This document shows positions 44,803 to 52,725 of a stretch of 64,000 bases of DNA, one piece after another. The position numbers and the translations under genes are program-made. Under the pieces are notes generated by a model, which was not told the DNA's origin, did not search any database, and was given only the letters and a program-made list of their open reading frames with translations. Numbering within the stretch: position 1 is the first letter of the stretch; each line of letters begins with the position of its first letter. The stretch spans positions 62,001 through 126,000 of the forward strand of contig DASXYG010000055.1 of the NCBI GenBank assembly GCA_036502625.1, read 5' to 3'. This stretch comes from DASXYG01 sp036502625 (lineage in GTDB: Bacteria > Actinomycetota > Actinomycetes > Streptosporangiales > Streptosporangiaceae).

Positions 44803-45218
44803 TGGACATGGTCCGGCCCGCCTGCGCCGGCCTCGCCGTCTGGCTGGCCGCCTGGTACGTCGAACCGGCCATCGTGCTGCGGTTCGTCACCCTCGACCGG
44901 CTCGGCCACCCCCTGGACCGCGCCCTGGTGGTGCTCGTGCCCGAGCTGGTCATCGGCGTCCTCGTCGCGGCGCTCGCCGCGCTCGCGCACCGCGCCCCGT
45001 CCCGCGGCGACCGGCGACGGCACGCGATCGCCGTCCTCGGCACCGTCGCCCTGGTCGCGGTCATCACCGTGGCGGCCGGCCTCGTCTCCGGCGTCCAGGG
45101 CTGGGCGGTGCTGACCCGCCTCGCCGCGGACCTCGCCGGCGGCGGCCTCGGCTGGGCGCTCCTCACCTGGATCCGCCTGCTCCGCGCCCGGTCCGCGGCC
45201 CGCGGCACGTACTTCTGA
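44802..45218 (+). CDS. Small integral membrane protein paired with the pilin-like protein
   Basis: 138 residues with four predicted helices (CAGLAVWLAAWYVEPAIVLR, ALVVLVPELVIGVLVAALAA, TVALVAVITVAAGLVSG and a last one near GGLGWALLTWIRLL). It begins inside the stop codon of the preceding gene (TGATG), so they are translated together. I do not recognise a family. It may anchor or export the pilin-like partner. Confidence 0.6.
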   Translation: MDMVRPACAGLAVWLAAWYVEPAIVLRFVTLDRLGHPLDRALVVLVPELVIGVLVAALAALAHRAPSRGDRRRHAIAVLGTVALVAVITVAAGLVSGVQGWAVLTRLAADLAGGGLGWALLTWIRLLRARSAARGTYF

Positions 45219-45232
45219 GGGCCGCCGCCCCG

Positions 45233-46132
45233 TCAGCGGTATCCGGCCGCGCGCAGGCCGGCGGAGACCGCCGCGGCCAGGTCGGCCAGCGGCGGCGACG
45301 CGTGGTTGGGGTGCCAGATCAGTGACGTACGCCAGGCGAGCGGGTCGCCGGCCAGCGGGCGCCAGGTCAGGCCGTCGGGGACGTACGGGCGGCGCTCGAC
45401 GAAGTGGACGCCGCGCCCGGCCAGGACCAGGCCGTCGACCAGGTCGGGGTTGCGGGCGTGCCGGATCTCGGCGGGCAGGTAGCCGTGGTAGCGGCAGGTG
45501 GCGAGCATCATGTCGTAGAGCAGCGGCGCCATCGACCGCTGGAAGATGATCAGCGGCGCCGACCCGAGGTCGCGCAGCGCCACCCGGGCGTCGGCGGCGC
45601 GCGGGTGGGCGGCCGGGAGCAGCACGCCGAGCGGCAGTTCGAGCTCCTCCCCCGACCGGTGGCCGGGCAGGTGGTCCGGCTCGGCGGGGTGCCGGACGAG
45701 GCCGGCGTCGAGCTTCCCCTCCGCCAGCAGCGCCATCTGCTCGGTGGAGGTGTGCTCGCGCAGGTCGAGCCGGATATGGGGGCGGCGGGCGTCGAACTGG
45801 GCGTGGATCGCGGTGACGGCGGCGCTCGGGGTGTCCGGCGGCACGCCGAGGGCGAGCCGCCCTGATTCGAGCGCGCGTACGCGGTGCATGGCGTCGCGCG
45901 CGGCCTCCACCTCGGCGAGCACGCGGCGGGCGTGTTCGAGGAACAGCGCGCCGCTCTCGGTGATGGTCGTGCCGCGCCGCGACCGGTCGAACAGCCGCAC
46001 GCCGAGCTCCCGCTCCAGGTCCTTGACGCGCTGGGACAGCGGCGGCTGCGCCATGTTGAGCCGCCGCGCGGCCCGGCCGAAATGCAGCTCCTCGGCGACC
46101 GCGACGAAGTACTGGATGTGCCGCAACTCCAC
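45233..46132 (-). CDS. LysR-type regulator
   Basis: 299 residues from GTG 46132; the 43-residue longer frame starts inside the promoter. HTH: LRHIQYFVAVAEELHFGRAA and RRLNMAQPPLSQRVKDLERE, typical of LysR. The effector domain is normal. It is divergent from the acetoacetate decarboxylase-family operon, which it probably controls. Confidence 0.88.
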   Translation of the reverse strand: MELRHIQYFVAVAEELHFGRAARRLNMAQPPLSQRVKDLERELGVRLFDRSRRGTTITESGALFLEHARRVLAEVEAARDAMHRVRALESGRLALGVPPDTPSAAVTAIHAQFDARRPHIRLDLREHTSTEQMALLAEGKLDAGLVRHPAEPDHLPGHRSGEELELPLGVLLPAAHPRAADARVALRDLGSAPLIIFQRSMAPLLYDMMLATCRYHGYLPAEIRHARNPDLVDGLVLAGRGVHFVERRPYVPDGLTWRPLAGDPLAWRTSLIWHPNHASPPLADLAAAVSAGLRAAGYR

Positions 46133-46216
46133 CCGCGCACGATACCGCCGCGATATCAGCATCCGCGCGAACCGGTATTGGACGGTGTCGCGTTCCGCGT
46201 GGTCAGGTGGGTGCCA

Positions 46217-46226
46217 TTCCGCGGAA
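46217..46226. promoter_or_regulatory. Palindrome in the LysR/decarboxylase divergent gap
   Basis: TTCCGCGGAA, a perfect 10-bp palindrome, sits 34 bases before the decarboxylase ATG within the 127-base divergent region. It could be part of the LysR operator. Confidence 0.35.
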
Positions 46227-46259
46227 CCCCCCGTTCGTCCGATGTGACAGGAGACGCAC

Positions 46260-46961
46260 ATGACCGCGATCAGCGGCCCGGAGCACGACCCGCTGTACCC
46301 GCCGCCCCCGTACGTCTACCGCGACTACCGGCGGCTCGGCGTCCTCGCCGCGGCGTCGCCCGACGCGCTGCGCGCCGTGCTGCCGGCCGCGCTCGAACCG
46401 GTGGGCGAGGTGTTCGAGGTGTTCTTCATGGACGTCCTCGACGTCTCGGGGCTGCGGCCGTACCGGGAGGCCGGCGTCGTGGTGCCGTGCGCGTACCGGG
46501 GCGAGGCGGGCGCGCACGTGGCGTACGAGTACGTCACCACCGACGACGCGCTCACGGTGGGCCGCGAGATCTGGGGCTACCCGAAGAAGCTCGCCGACGT
46601 GCGGCTGGACTACGGCGACCCGGACCGCGTACGCGCGTCGTGCGACCGGCTCGGGCCGCTGATGGCCGCCGAGTTCACGCCCGCGGCGGACGCCGACGTG
46701 GCGTATCCGCAACTGTCGCCGCGCTTCCAGGTGCGCCGCTCCCCCGGCCCGGCGGACGCGAACACGGCGGGCGCCGTCATGGTGCGCAACGTCCTGCCCG
46801 ACGCCGCCACCACGCGGCGCGTCGCGGGGCGCGCGGAGCTGAAGCTCACCGACGGCGCCGGCGACCGGCTCGGCGCGCTCGGACCGCCGCGGGTGCTCGG
46901 CGCGGAGTTCACCCACGGCCGGTTCGTCCTCGACTACGGGCACGTCGCCGGGCCGGTCTGA
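46260..46961 (+). CDS. Acetoacetate decarboxylase family protein
   Basis: 233 residues. TVGREIWGYPKKLADVRLDY contains the family Lys-Lys pair (K109-K110) and the conserved Glu (E103) that form and tune the Schiff base in acetoacetate decarboxylase. Members also act on other beta-keto acids or as aldolase-dehydratases. First gene of a three-gene unit with an MFS transporter and an SDR, controlled by the divergent LysR gene. Substrate unknown. Confidence 0.82.
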   Translation: MTAISGPEHDPLYPPPPYVYRDYRRLGVLAAASPDALRAVLPAALEPVGEVFEVFFMDVLDVSGLRPYREAGVVVPCAYRGEAGAHVAYEYVTTDDALTVGREIWGYPKKLADVRLDYGDPDRVRASCDRLGPLMAAEFTPAADADVAYPQLSPRFQVRRSPGPADANTAGAVMVRNVLPDAATTRRVAGRAELKLTDGAGDRLGALGPPRVLGAEFTHGRFVLDYGHVAGPV

Positions 46962-48307
46962 TGCCGTACGCACCGGAGGCGGGCACGGCGCTCGACGACC
47001 TGCCGGTCAGCCGGTTCCACTACCGCGTCGGCCTCGCCTCGGCGGGCGGCATGCTGATCGACGGCTACATCCTCGGCGCCATCGCCGTCGCGCTGCCGCT
47101 GATCCCCGCCGGGTTCGGGCTGACCGCGTGGTGGTCCGGGCTGCTCGGCTCGTCCGCGCTGATCGGCCTGTTCATCGGCGGCCTGGTGTTCGGCCGGATC
47201 ACCGACGTCGTCGGCCGCAAGACGCTCTACACCGCGGACCTGACGGTGTTCCTCGCCGGCTCGCTGCTGCAGTTCGCGGCGGCCGCGCCGTGGCAGCTCT
47301 TCGTGGTGCGGCTGCTGATGGGCATCGCGATCGGCGCCGACTACGCGATCGGACCGGCGTTGCTGTCGGAGTTCGCGCCGCGCCGCATCCGCGGGCCCAT
47401 CCTCGGAAGCCTGTCCACGGTGTGGGCCGCCGGGTACATCGCCGCGCTCGGCGTCGGCTTCGTGTTCCCCGACCTCGGCGGCGCGACGTGGCGGTGGGTG
47501 CTGGCGTCCAGCGCCGTGCCGTCCGCGGTCGTGCTGCTGGCCCGCGTGGGGCTGCCGGAGTCGCCGCGCTGGCTGGCAAGCCGGGGCCGTACGGAGGAGG
47601 CGCTGGCCGTCTGCCACCGCTACCTCAGCCCCGACATCACCGCCGCCGACCTGCGGGAGGAGCCGTCGCACGGGCAGTCGTACCGCGTGCTGTTCACCCG
47701 CAGGTGGCGGGCCAGGACGCTGTTCGCCGGGGGTTTCTGGTTCGCCCGCGCCTGGCAGAACCTGGCGATCTACACGTTCCTGCCGACGGTGCTCGTCGGG
47801 CTGGGCGTACGGGACGCCAACCTCGGCTCGCTGGTGATCACGTCGTTCTGGATCGTCGGCGGCGGCGTCGGGATGTGGCTGGTCAACCGGATCGGCCGGC
47901 GTCCGCTGCTGCTGTGGACGATGGCGCTCATGGCGGCGATGCTCGTGGTGTTCGGCGCCTGGCAGCACGCGCCCGCGCCCGTTGTCGTGGGGCTGTTCAT
48001 CGCGTTCAGCGTGGTGCTGTCCGCCGGCGGCATCCTGGAGTTCGCGTATCCGCCCGAGCTGTTCCCCACGGCCCTGCGCGCCGCGGGCGCGGGCACGGCC
48101 GCGGCGATGAGCCGCGTCGGCGCCGCGCTCGGCACGCTGCTGCTGCCCAGCCTGATCGCCGGGTTCGGCGTGGCGGCCGCCATGTACGTCAGCGCGGTCG
48201 TGTGCGCCGCCGGGTTCGTGATCAGCTACGTGTGGGCGCCGGAGACGTCCGGGATGAGCCTCGGCGAGGCCAGCGCCGCGCGCACGGCGGAGGCGACCGA
48301 TGCCTGA
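46961..48307 (+). CDS. MFS transporter, sugar/aromatic acid porter type
   Basis: 448 residues from ATG 46961, which shares one base with the preceding stop. GRITDVVGRKTLYTADLTVF and LPESPRWLASRGRTEEALAV are typical of the sugar-porter and aromatic acid:H+ symporter groups. The operon context suggests import of the keto acid or its precursor. Overlaps the SDR gene by eight bases. Confidence 0.85.
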   Translation: MPYAPEAGTALDDLPVSRFHYRVGLASAGGMLIDGYILGAIAVALPLIPAGFGLTAWWSGLLGSSALIGLFIGGLVFGRITDVVGRKTLYTADLTVFLAGSLLQFAAAAPWQLFVVRLLMGIAIGADYAIGPALLSEFAPRRIRGPILGSLSTVWAAGYIAALGVGFVFPDLGGATWRWVLASSAVPSAVVLLARVGLPESPRWLASRGRTEEALAVCHRYLSPDITAADLREEPSHGQSYRVLFTRRWRARTLFAGGFWFARAWQNLAIYTFLPTVLVGLGVRDANLGSLVITSFWIVGGGVGMWLVNRIGRRPLLLWTMALMAAMLVVFGAWQHAPAPVVVGLFIAFSVVLSAGGILEFAYPPELFPTALRAAGAGTAAAMSRVGAALGTLLLPSLIAGFGVAAAMYVSAVVCAAGFVISYVWAPETSGMSLGEASAARTAEATDA

Positions 48308-49061
48308 CCTCTTCGGCCTCGACGGGCGGGTCGCGGTCGTCACCGGCGGCGGCCGCGGCCTCGGCGCGGCGGCGTGCCGCGCCCTGGCCGCCGCCGGCGC
48401 CCACGTGGTGGCCGCCGACCTGCGGGGCGGCGACGCGGTCGCCGCGGAGATCACCGCGGCGGGCTACGGCGCCGAGGCCGCGGTCCTCGACGTCACCGAC
48501 CGCGCCGCCGTACGCGCCTGCCTCGACCGCGTCGAGGCCCGGCACGGCGGGATCGGCATCCTGGTCAACAACGCGGCGATCACCCTGCGCGACCCGGCGT
48601 ACGCGTTCCCGCCGGAGAAGTTCGACGCCCTCGTCGACGTCAACATGCGCGCCGCGTACTACACCGCGCGCGACGCCGCGGTGCGGATGCGCGCGGCCGG
48701 CGGGGGCGCGATCGTCAACATCGCGTCCATCGGCGGCCAGGTCGTCGACGGCGAACGCTCCTCGGTCTACGACATGACCAAGGCGGCCGTCATCCAGATG
48801 ACCCGCAACCAGGCGTACGAATGGGCGCCCGACGGCATCCGCGTCAACGCCGTCGCGCCCGGCTACATGCGCACGGCGATGACCGAGGAACTGCTGCCCG
48901 ACCCGGAGACGACGGCCGCGCTGGTCCGCGCGCACATCCCGCTCGGCCGCATCGGCGAGCCGGCCGACCTGGCCGGCCCGATCGTCTTCCTCGCGTCGCC
49001 GGCCGCCGGGTACGTCACGGGCCACACCCTGAACGTCGACGGCGGCTGGGTCATCACCTGA
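48300..49061 (+). CDS. SDR-family oxidoreductase
   Basis: 253 residues with complete classical SDR motifs: VTGGGRGLGAAACRALAAAG (TGxxxGxG), NNAAIT, Ser (NIASIGG) and YDMTK. The ending YVTGHTLNVDGGWVIT is FabG-like. It probably reduces or oxidises a hydroxy/keto intermediate of the cassette with the decarboxylase. Confidence 0.87.
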   Translation: MPDLFGLDGRVAVVTGGGRGLGAAACRALAAAGAHVVAADLRGGDAVAAEITAAGYGAEAAVLDVTDRAAVRACLDRVEARHGGIGILVNNAAITLRDPAYAFPPEKFDALVDVNMRAAYYTARDAAVRMRAAGGGAIVNIASIGGQVVDGERSSVYDMTKAAVIQMTRNQAYEWAPDGIRVNAVAPGYMRTAMTEELLPDPETTAALVRAHIPLGRIGEPADLAGPIVFLASPAAGYVTGHTLNVDGGWVIT

Positions 49062-49073
49062 ACGACGGCGCGG

Positions 49074-49487
49074 TCATCGGGACAGGACGATCACGAGCAC
49101 GATCACCAGCGCCAGCGCGACGAGGGGGACAAGGGCGAAGATCGCGAGCTGGAGCAGGCAGCCGCGCTGCTTGACCGTGCCGGGGGCGCCGATGGTGCCC
49201 GCGAGGTACAGCGCCGCGGGGCCGCGGTACTCCAGGTCGGACGGCTGCTCGGGGGTGAGCTGCGTGGCGGCGGCGCCGATCTGGCCGGCCCCCTGTGAGA
49301 CGACGACGCGCACCGGCTTGTCCGCCGGGATCTCGAAGGCCGCCCTGCCCCAGGCCTGGTGGTAGTGGGCGCCGTCGATGCCGACGGTGACGCCGGCCTT
49401 GGCGACCGCGCCGCGGCGCGTGTGGAGCTGGAGGACCCGCGTGGGGCCGTTGTGGCCGCCGGCGTACGGGATGGGCATCTCGCTCAT
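49074..49487 (-). CDS. Small tail-anchored protein of unknown function
   Basis: 137 residues from ATG 49487, preceded by a GAGGA-like site (a start at 49502 is possible). The N-terminal part is soluble and beta-rich with GAHYHQAWGRAAFEIPADKP, and the C-terminus is one long hydrophobic helix (LAIFALVPLVALALVIVLVI) ending in LSR, so it is tail-anchored. No family recognised. Confidence 0.6.
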   Translation of the reverse strand: MSEMPIPYAGGHNGPTRVLQLHTRRGAVAKAGVTVGIDGAHYHQAWGRAAFEIPADKPVRVVVSQGAGQIGAAATQLTPEQPSDLEYRGPAALYLAGTIGAPGTVKQRGCLLQLAIFALVPLVALALVIVLVIVLSR

Positions 49488-49515
49488 GGTCGCCGTCCTC
49501 ACTGCGGGGCGCGCG

Positions 49516-49908
49516 CTACCGGGCCGGATCGGCGTCGTAGTCGTGCCGGGCCCGCTCGACCTTATCGAGGTTGGCGTCGGCCCACTCGGCGAGATGGGCG
49601 AACAGCGGGGCGAGGCCGCGGCCGAGCTCGCTGATCTCGTACTCGACCCGGGGCGGGATCTCGGGGTGGTAGGTGCGCACGATCATGCCGTCGCGTTCGA
49701 GCTGCCGCAGCCGCTGGGTCAGCACCTTCGGCGTGATCGTGGTGATCCGCCGTTGCAGTTCGACGAACCGCTGCCGGCCGTGCGCGTTGAGGGTCCACAG
49801 GATCGGTGTGGTCCACCGGCTGAACACGATGTCCACGACCGGGCCGATCGGGCAGGCCTGCTCGGGGTCGGCCGGCGCGGACGCCGCCCGGGTCGCCTTG
49901 CCGGCCAT
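49516..49908 (-). CDS. HxlR-family regulator
   Basis: 130 residues. CPIGPVVDIVFSRWTTPILW (Cys19) and LQRRITTITPKVLTQRLRQL are the HxlR winged-helix signature, with the conserved N-terminal Cys that senses quinones or aldehydes in characterised members. Divergent from the NmrA-type gene, which it probably represses. Confidence 0.9.
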   Translation of the reverse strand: MAGKATRAASAPADPEQACPIGPVVDIVFSRWTTPILWTLNAHGRQRFVELQRRITTITPKVLTQRLRQLERDGMIVRTYHPEIPPRVEYEISELGRGLAPLFAHLAEWADANLDKVERARHDYDADPAR

Positions 49909-49938
49909 GTGGACCCCTTCGGCATAGTCACTTTCCTC

Positions 49939-49948
49939 TAGGTACCTA
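49939..49948. promoter_or_regulatory. Putative HxlR operator
   Basis: TAGGTACCTA is a perfect 10-bp palindrome in the 112-base HxlR/NmrA divergent gap, surrounded by the most AT-rich bases of the region. It fits the small palindromes bound by HxlR-type regulators. Confidence 0.5.
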
Positions 49949-50020
49949 CTATACCGGCGGTGTTAGCGTCACCGCGTCGCCCATTCGGGCGCGAATATCA
50001 CATTGACGCAGGAGCTGTTC

Positions 50021-50866
50021 ATGATCGTAGTGACGGGGGCGACCGGCAACGTCGGCAGGCCGCTCGTGCGGGCGCTCGCCGAAGCCGGTGACCAGGTGAC
50101 CGCGGTGTCCCGAGGGGGCGCGGGCGCGGCCGTGCCGGACGGGGTGCGGCACCGGCCCGCCGACCTGACCGACCCGGAGAGCCTCCGGCCCGTTCTCGAC
50201 GGCGCTGACGCGCTGTTCCTCCACGACGGCGGCGCCGGCGCGCCTCGGCTGAGCCCGCAGGACATCCTCGGCGTCGCGAAATCCGGCGGGGTCGGCCGCA
50301 TCGTGGTGCTGTCCTCCATCGGCGTCGCCTCCCGGCCGGAGTCGGCATCCCATGGCGGCACGATGCGGGCCATCGAGGACGCCGTACGGGAATCCGGCAT
50401 GGACTGGACGATCCTGCGGCCCGGCGGCTTCGACTCCAACGCGTACGCCTGGGCGGAGACCGTCCGTGCGCATCGGACGGTCGCCGCGCCGTTCGGCGAC
50501 GTCGGCGCGCCGGCCGTCGACCCGGCCGACATCGCCGCGGTCGCCGCCGCGGCCCTGCGCGGGGACGGCCACGCCGGGCGGGTCTACGAGCTGACCGGGC
50601 CCGCCCTCACCACGCCCCGGGAGCGGGCCGCGGCGATCGGCGCCGCGCTCGGCGAGCCGGTCCGGTTCGCCGAGCAGACCCGCGAGGAGGCCCGCGCGCA
50701 GATGCTGGCGTTCATGCCCGAGCCCGTGGTCGAGACCACCCTCGACGCCATCGGCGCGCCCAACGCCGCCGAGCTGCGGATCAGCCCCGACGTCGAGCGG
50801 GTCCTGGGCCGCGCGCCCGGCACGTTCGCCGAGTGGGCGGTCCGCAACATCGCCGCGTTCCGGTAG
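50021..50866 (+). CDS. NmrA/QorB-type NAD(P)-binding protein
   Basis: 281 residues from ATG 50021, with AGGAG at 50010-50014; a start at 50003 lacks this site. MIVVTGATGNVGRPLVRALA is the atypical SDR glycine motif and MDWTILRPGGFDSNAY is typical of the NmrA/quinone reductase QorB group, which binds NADPH and may reduce quinones or act as a sensor. Pairing with HxlR (QorR in E. coli is HxlR-like) supports a quinone or electrophile stress role. Confidence 0.82.
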   Translation: MIVVTGATGNVGRPLVRALAEAGDQVTAVSRGGAGAAVPDGVRHRPADLTDPESLRPVLDGADALFLHDGGAGAPRLSPQDILGVAKSGGVGRIVVLSSIGVASRPESASHGGTMRAIEDAVRESGMDWTILRPGGFDSNAYAWAETVRAHRTVAAPFGDVGAPAVDPADIAAVAAAALRGDGHAGRVYELTGPALTTPRERAAAIGAALGEPVRFAEQTREEARAQMLAFMPEPVVETTLDAIGAPNAAELRISPDVERVLGRAPGTFAEWAVRNIAAFR

Positions 50867-50870
50867 GGCC

Positions 50871-51770
50871 CTAGCGCGCGGTGAGCTTCTCCGACAGGGT
50901 CCAGAGGCGTTCGGCGTGGTCGGGGTCCAGGGCGTACGGGAGGTAGGAGCCGTGCGGGACCTCGCCGTCCCCGGTCCACGGTGCGGCGATGGCGCAGTTG
51001 TCGAGGTACGCGCCGCCGATGCCCTCGAGTTCCGGGGCGACCGCCGCCCAGACGGTGGTGGCGGCGCCCTCCTCGACCGTCTTCCACGCCGGGTCCGGGC
51101 GGAGGATCCGGTTGCCGTCCGCGTCGAGCCAGCCCCGTTCGGACAGCTCGTCGTGCGGCATGTGCCGCATGAGGCCGGTCTGGATCGCGCCGGGCGCCAC
51201 CGCGTTCGCCGGCACGCCGCGCCGGGTGAGGCCGACCGCGAAGAGGGCGTTCGCGGTCTTCGACTGCCCGTACGCCTCCCAGGGGTCGTACGGGCGGCGG
51301 TGGTAGTTCGGGTCGTCGAAGTCGACGTCGCCGCGGCGGTGCCCGCGCGAGGTCAGCACCACCACGCGCGCCCGCCCGGCGTCGCGCAACGCGGGCAGCA
51401 GCCCGGTGGTGAGCGCGAAGTGGCCCAGGTGGTTGACGCCGAACTGCCGCTCGAACCCGTCCGCGGTCAGGCCGAACGGGGTCCGCATCACCCCCGCGTT
51501 GTCGATCAGCAGGTGCAGCGGCCGGTCCCAGCTCCGTACGAAGGCGTCGACCGACGCCAGCGAGGCGAGGTCGAGCTCGGCGAACTCCGCCGGTCCGGGC
51601 GGCCCGTCCGGCCCGCTGCTCCGGCTCGCCGCGACGACGGACGCCCCGGCCTCGGCCAGCACCCGTACGGTCTCGGCGCCCAGCCCCGCGGTCCCTCCGG
51701 TGACGATCACGTTCATCCCGGTCAGATCGTGGCCGCGGATGACCTCACGTGCGGTCGCATACGTTGTCAT
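50871..51770 (-). CDS. SDR oxidoreductase, WWOX/retinol dehydrogenase-like
   Basis: 299 residues from ATG 51770. MNVIVTGGTAGLGAETVRVL, NNAG as DNAGVM, and YGQSK in the active site (AYGQSKTANALF) place it with light-dependent protochlorophyllide reductase/retinol dehydrogenase-like SDRs. The long segment after the active site (YHRRPYDPWEAYG) is typical. Divergent from the MmyB-type regulator, a common pairing in actinomycetes. Confidence 0.85.
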   Translation of the reverse strand: MTTYATAREVIRGHDLTGMNVIVTGGTAGLGAETVRVLAEAGASVVAASRSSGPDGPPGPAEFAELDLASLASVDAFVRSWDRPLHLLIDNAGVMRTPFGLTADGFERQFGVNHLGHFALTTGLLPALRDAGRARVVVLTSRGHRRGDVDFDDPNYHRRPYDPWEAYGQSKTANALFAVGLTRRGVPANAVAPGAIQTGLMRHMPHDELSERGWLDADGNRILRPDPAWKTVEEGAATTVWAAVAPELEGIGGAYLDNCAIAAPWTGDGEVPHGSYLPYALDPDHAERLWTLSEKLTAR

Positions 51771-51872
51771 GCCGGTGAGCCTGCTCGCGCCGGCGGCGCC
51801 GAGGAAGGTGGCGCCGTTCCTGGCAGTTTCGCGGCTACCCACGGCGGGCGCCGCCGGTGCCACACTCGTCCC

Positions 51873-52709
51873 ATGGCGGCATCGACGGAACTGGGCGGGT
51901 TCCTCCGCGCGCGCCGCGGCCGGCTGCGGCCCGCGGACGTCGGCCTTCCGTCCGGGCCCGGCCCGCGGCGCACCCCCGGGCTGCGCCGGGAGGAGCTGGC
52001 CGCGCTCGCCGGGCTCAGCATCGACTACTACATCCGGCTGGAGCAGGGCAAGGAGACCAACCCGAGCACCGCGATCCTGGACGGCCTGGCCCGCGCCCTG
52101 CACCTCACCGAGGAGGAGCACGCACACCTCTACACCCTGGCCAACCACGCCGCCCGGCGTACCCGGCCGTCGAGCCCGCGCGCGGTCCTTGAGGTGCGAG
52201 CCGGGCTGCGGCTCCTGCTGGAGACGGTCCGCCCCTGCCCCGCGTACGTGCTGAACCGGGTGAACGACGTCCTCGCGGCCAACCCCGAGGGCCTCGCGCT
52301 GTTCGCCGGCCTCGGGGAATGGCCGGCCCACCGGCGCAACACGGTCCGCTACGTGTTCCGCCACCCCGCCGCGCGCACGCTCTACCCCGACTGGGCGGAC
52401 ACCGCGCGGGCGACCGCGGCCAACCTTCGGGCCCGTACGCTCACCACCCCGGACTCCCCCGACCTGGCCGCCCTGGTCGAGGAGCTCGCGGCGCACAGCG
52501 ACGCGTTCGCCCGCCTCTGGCGCCGCTACGACCTGGAGTACCGCCGCAGCCAGGCGAAGACCTTCCACCATCCGGAGATCGGCGACGTCACCCTCGGTTT
52601 CGAGACGCTGCGAATCGACGACGGGCTCCGCCTGAACCTCTACCAGGCCGAGCCCGGCACCCCCGACCACGACGCCCTCCGGCTCCTCGCCCTCGCCCGC
52701 ACGCCGTGA
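51873..52709 (+). CDS. XRE/MmyB-family regulator
   Basis: 278 residues. HTH: GLRREELAALAGLSIDYYIR and LEQGKETNPSTAILDGLARA; then an MmyB-like ligand domain (PAYVLNRVNDVLAANPEGLA, WRRYDL) of the type that binds fatty acids. It probably represses the divergent SDR gene. Confidence 0.9.
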   Translation: MAASTELGGFLRARRGRLRPADVGLPSGPGPRRTPGLRREELAALAGLSIDYYIRLEQGKETNPSTAILDGLARALHLTEEEHAHLYTLANHAARRTRPSSPRAVLEVRAGLRLLLETVRPCPAYVLNRVNDVLAANPEGLALFAGLGEWPAHRRNTVRYVFRHPAARTLYPDWADTARATAANLRARTLTTPDSPDLAALVEELAAHSDAFARLWRRYDLEYRRSQAKTFHHPEIGDVTLGFETLRIDDGLRLNLYQAEPGTPDHDALRLLALARTP

Positions 52710-52725
52710 CGTCCGCGGGCACGCG

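Noticed and set aside
43305..45218. 637-residue open frame across the pilin-like gene
   Set aside because: It is a shadow of 43312-44802 in another frame with Arg/Gly-rich unstructured sequence; only its last 138 codons (44802-45218) are a real gene.
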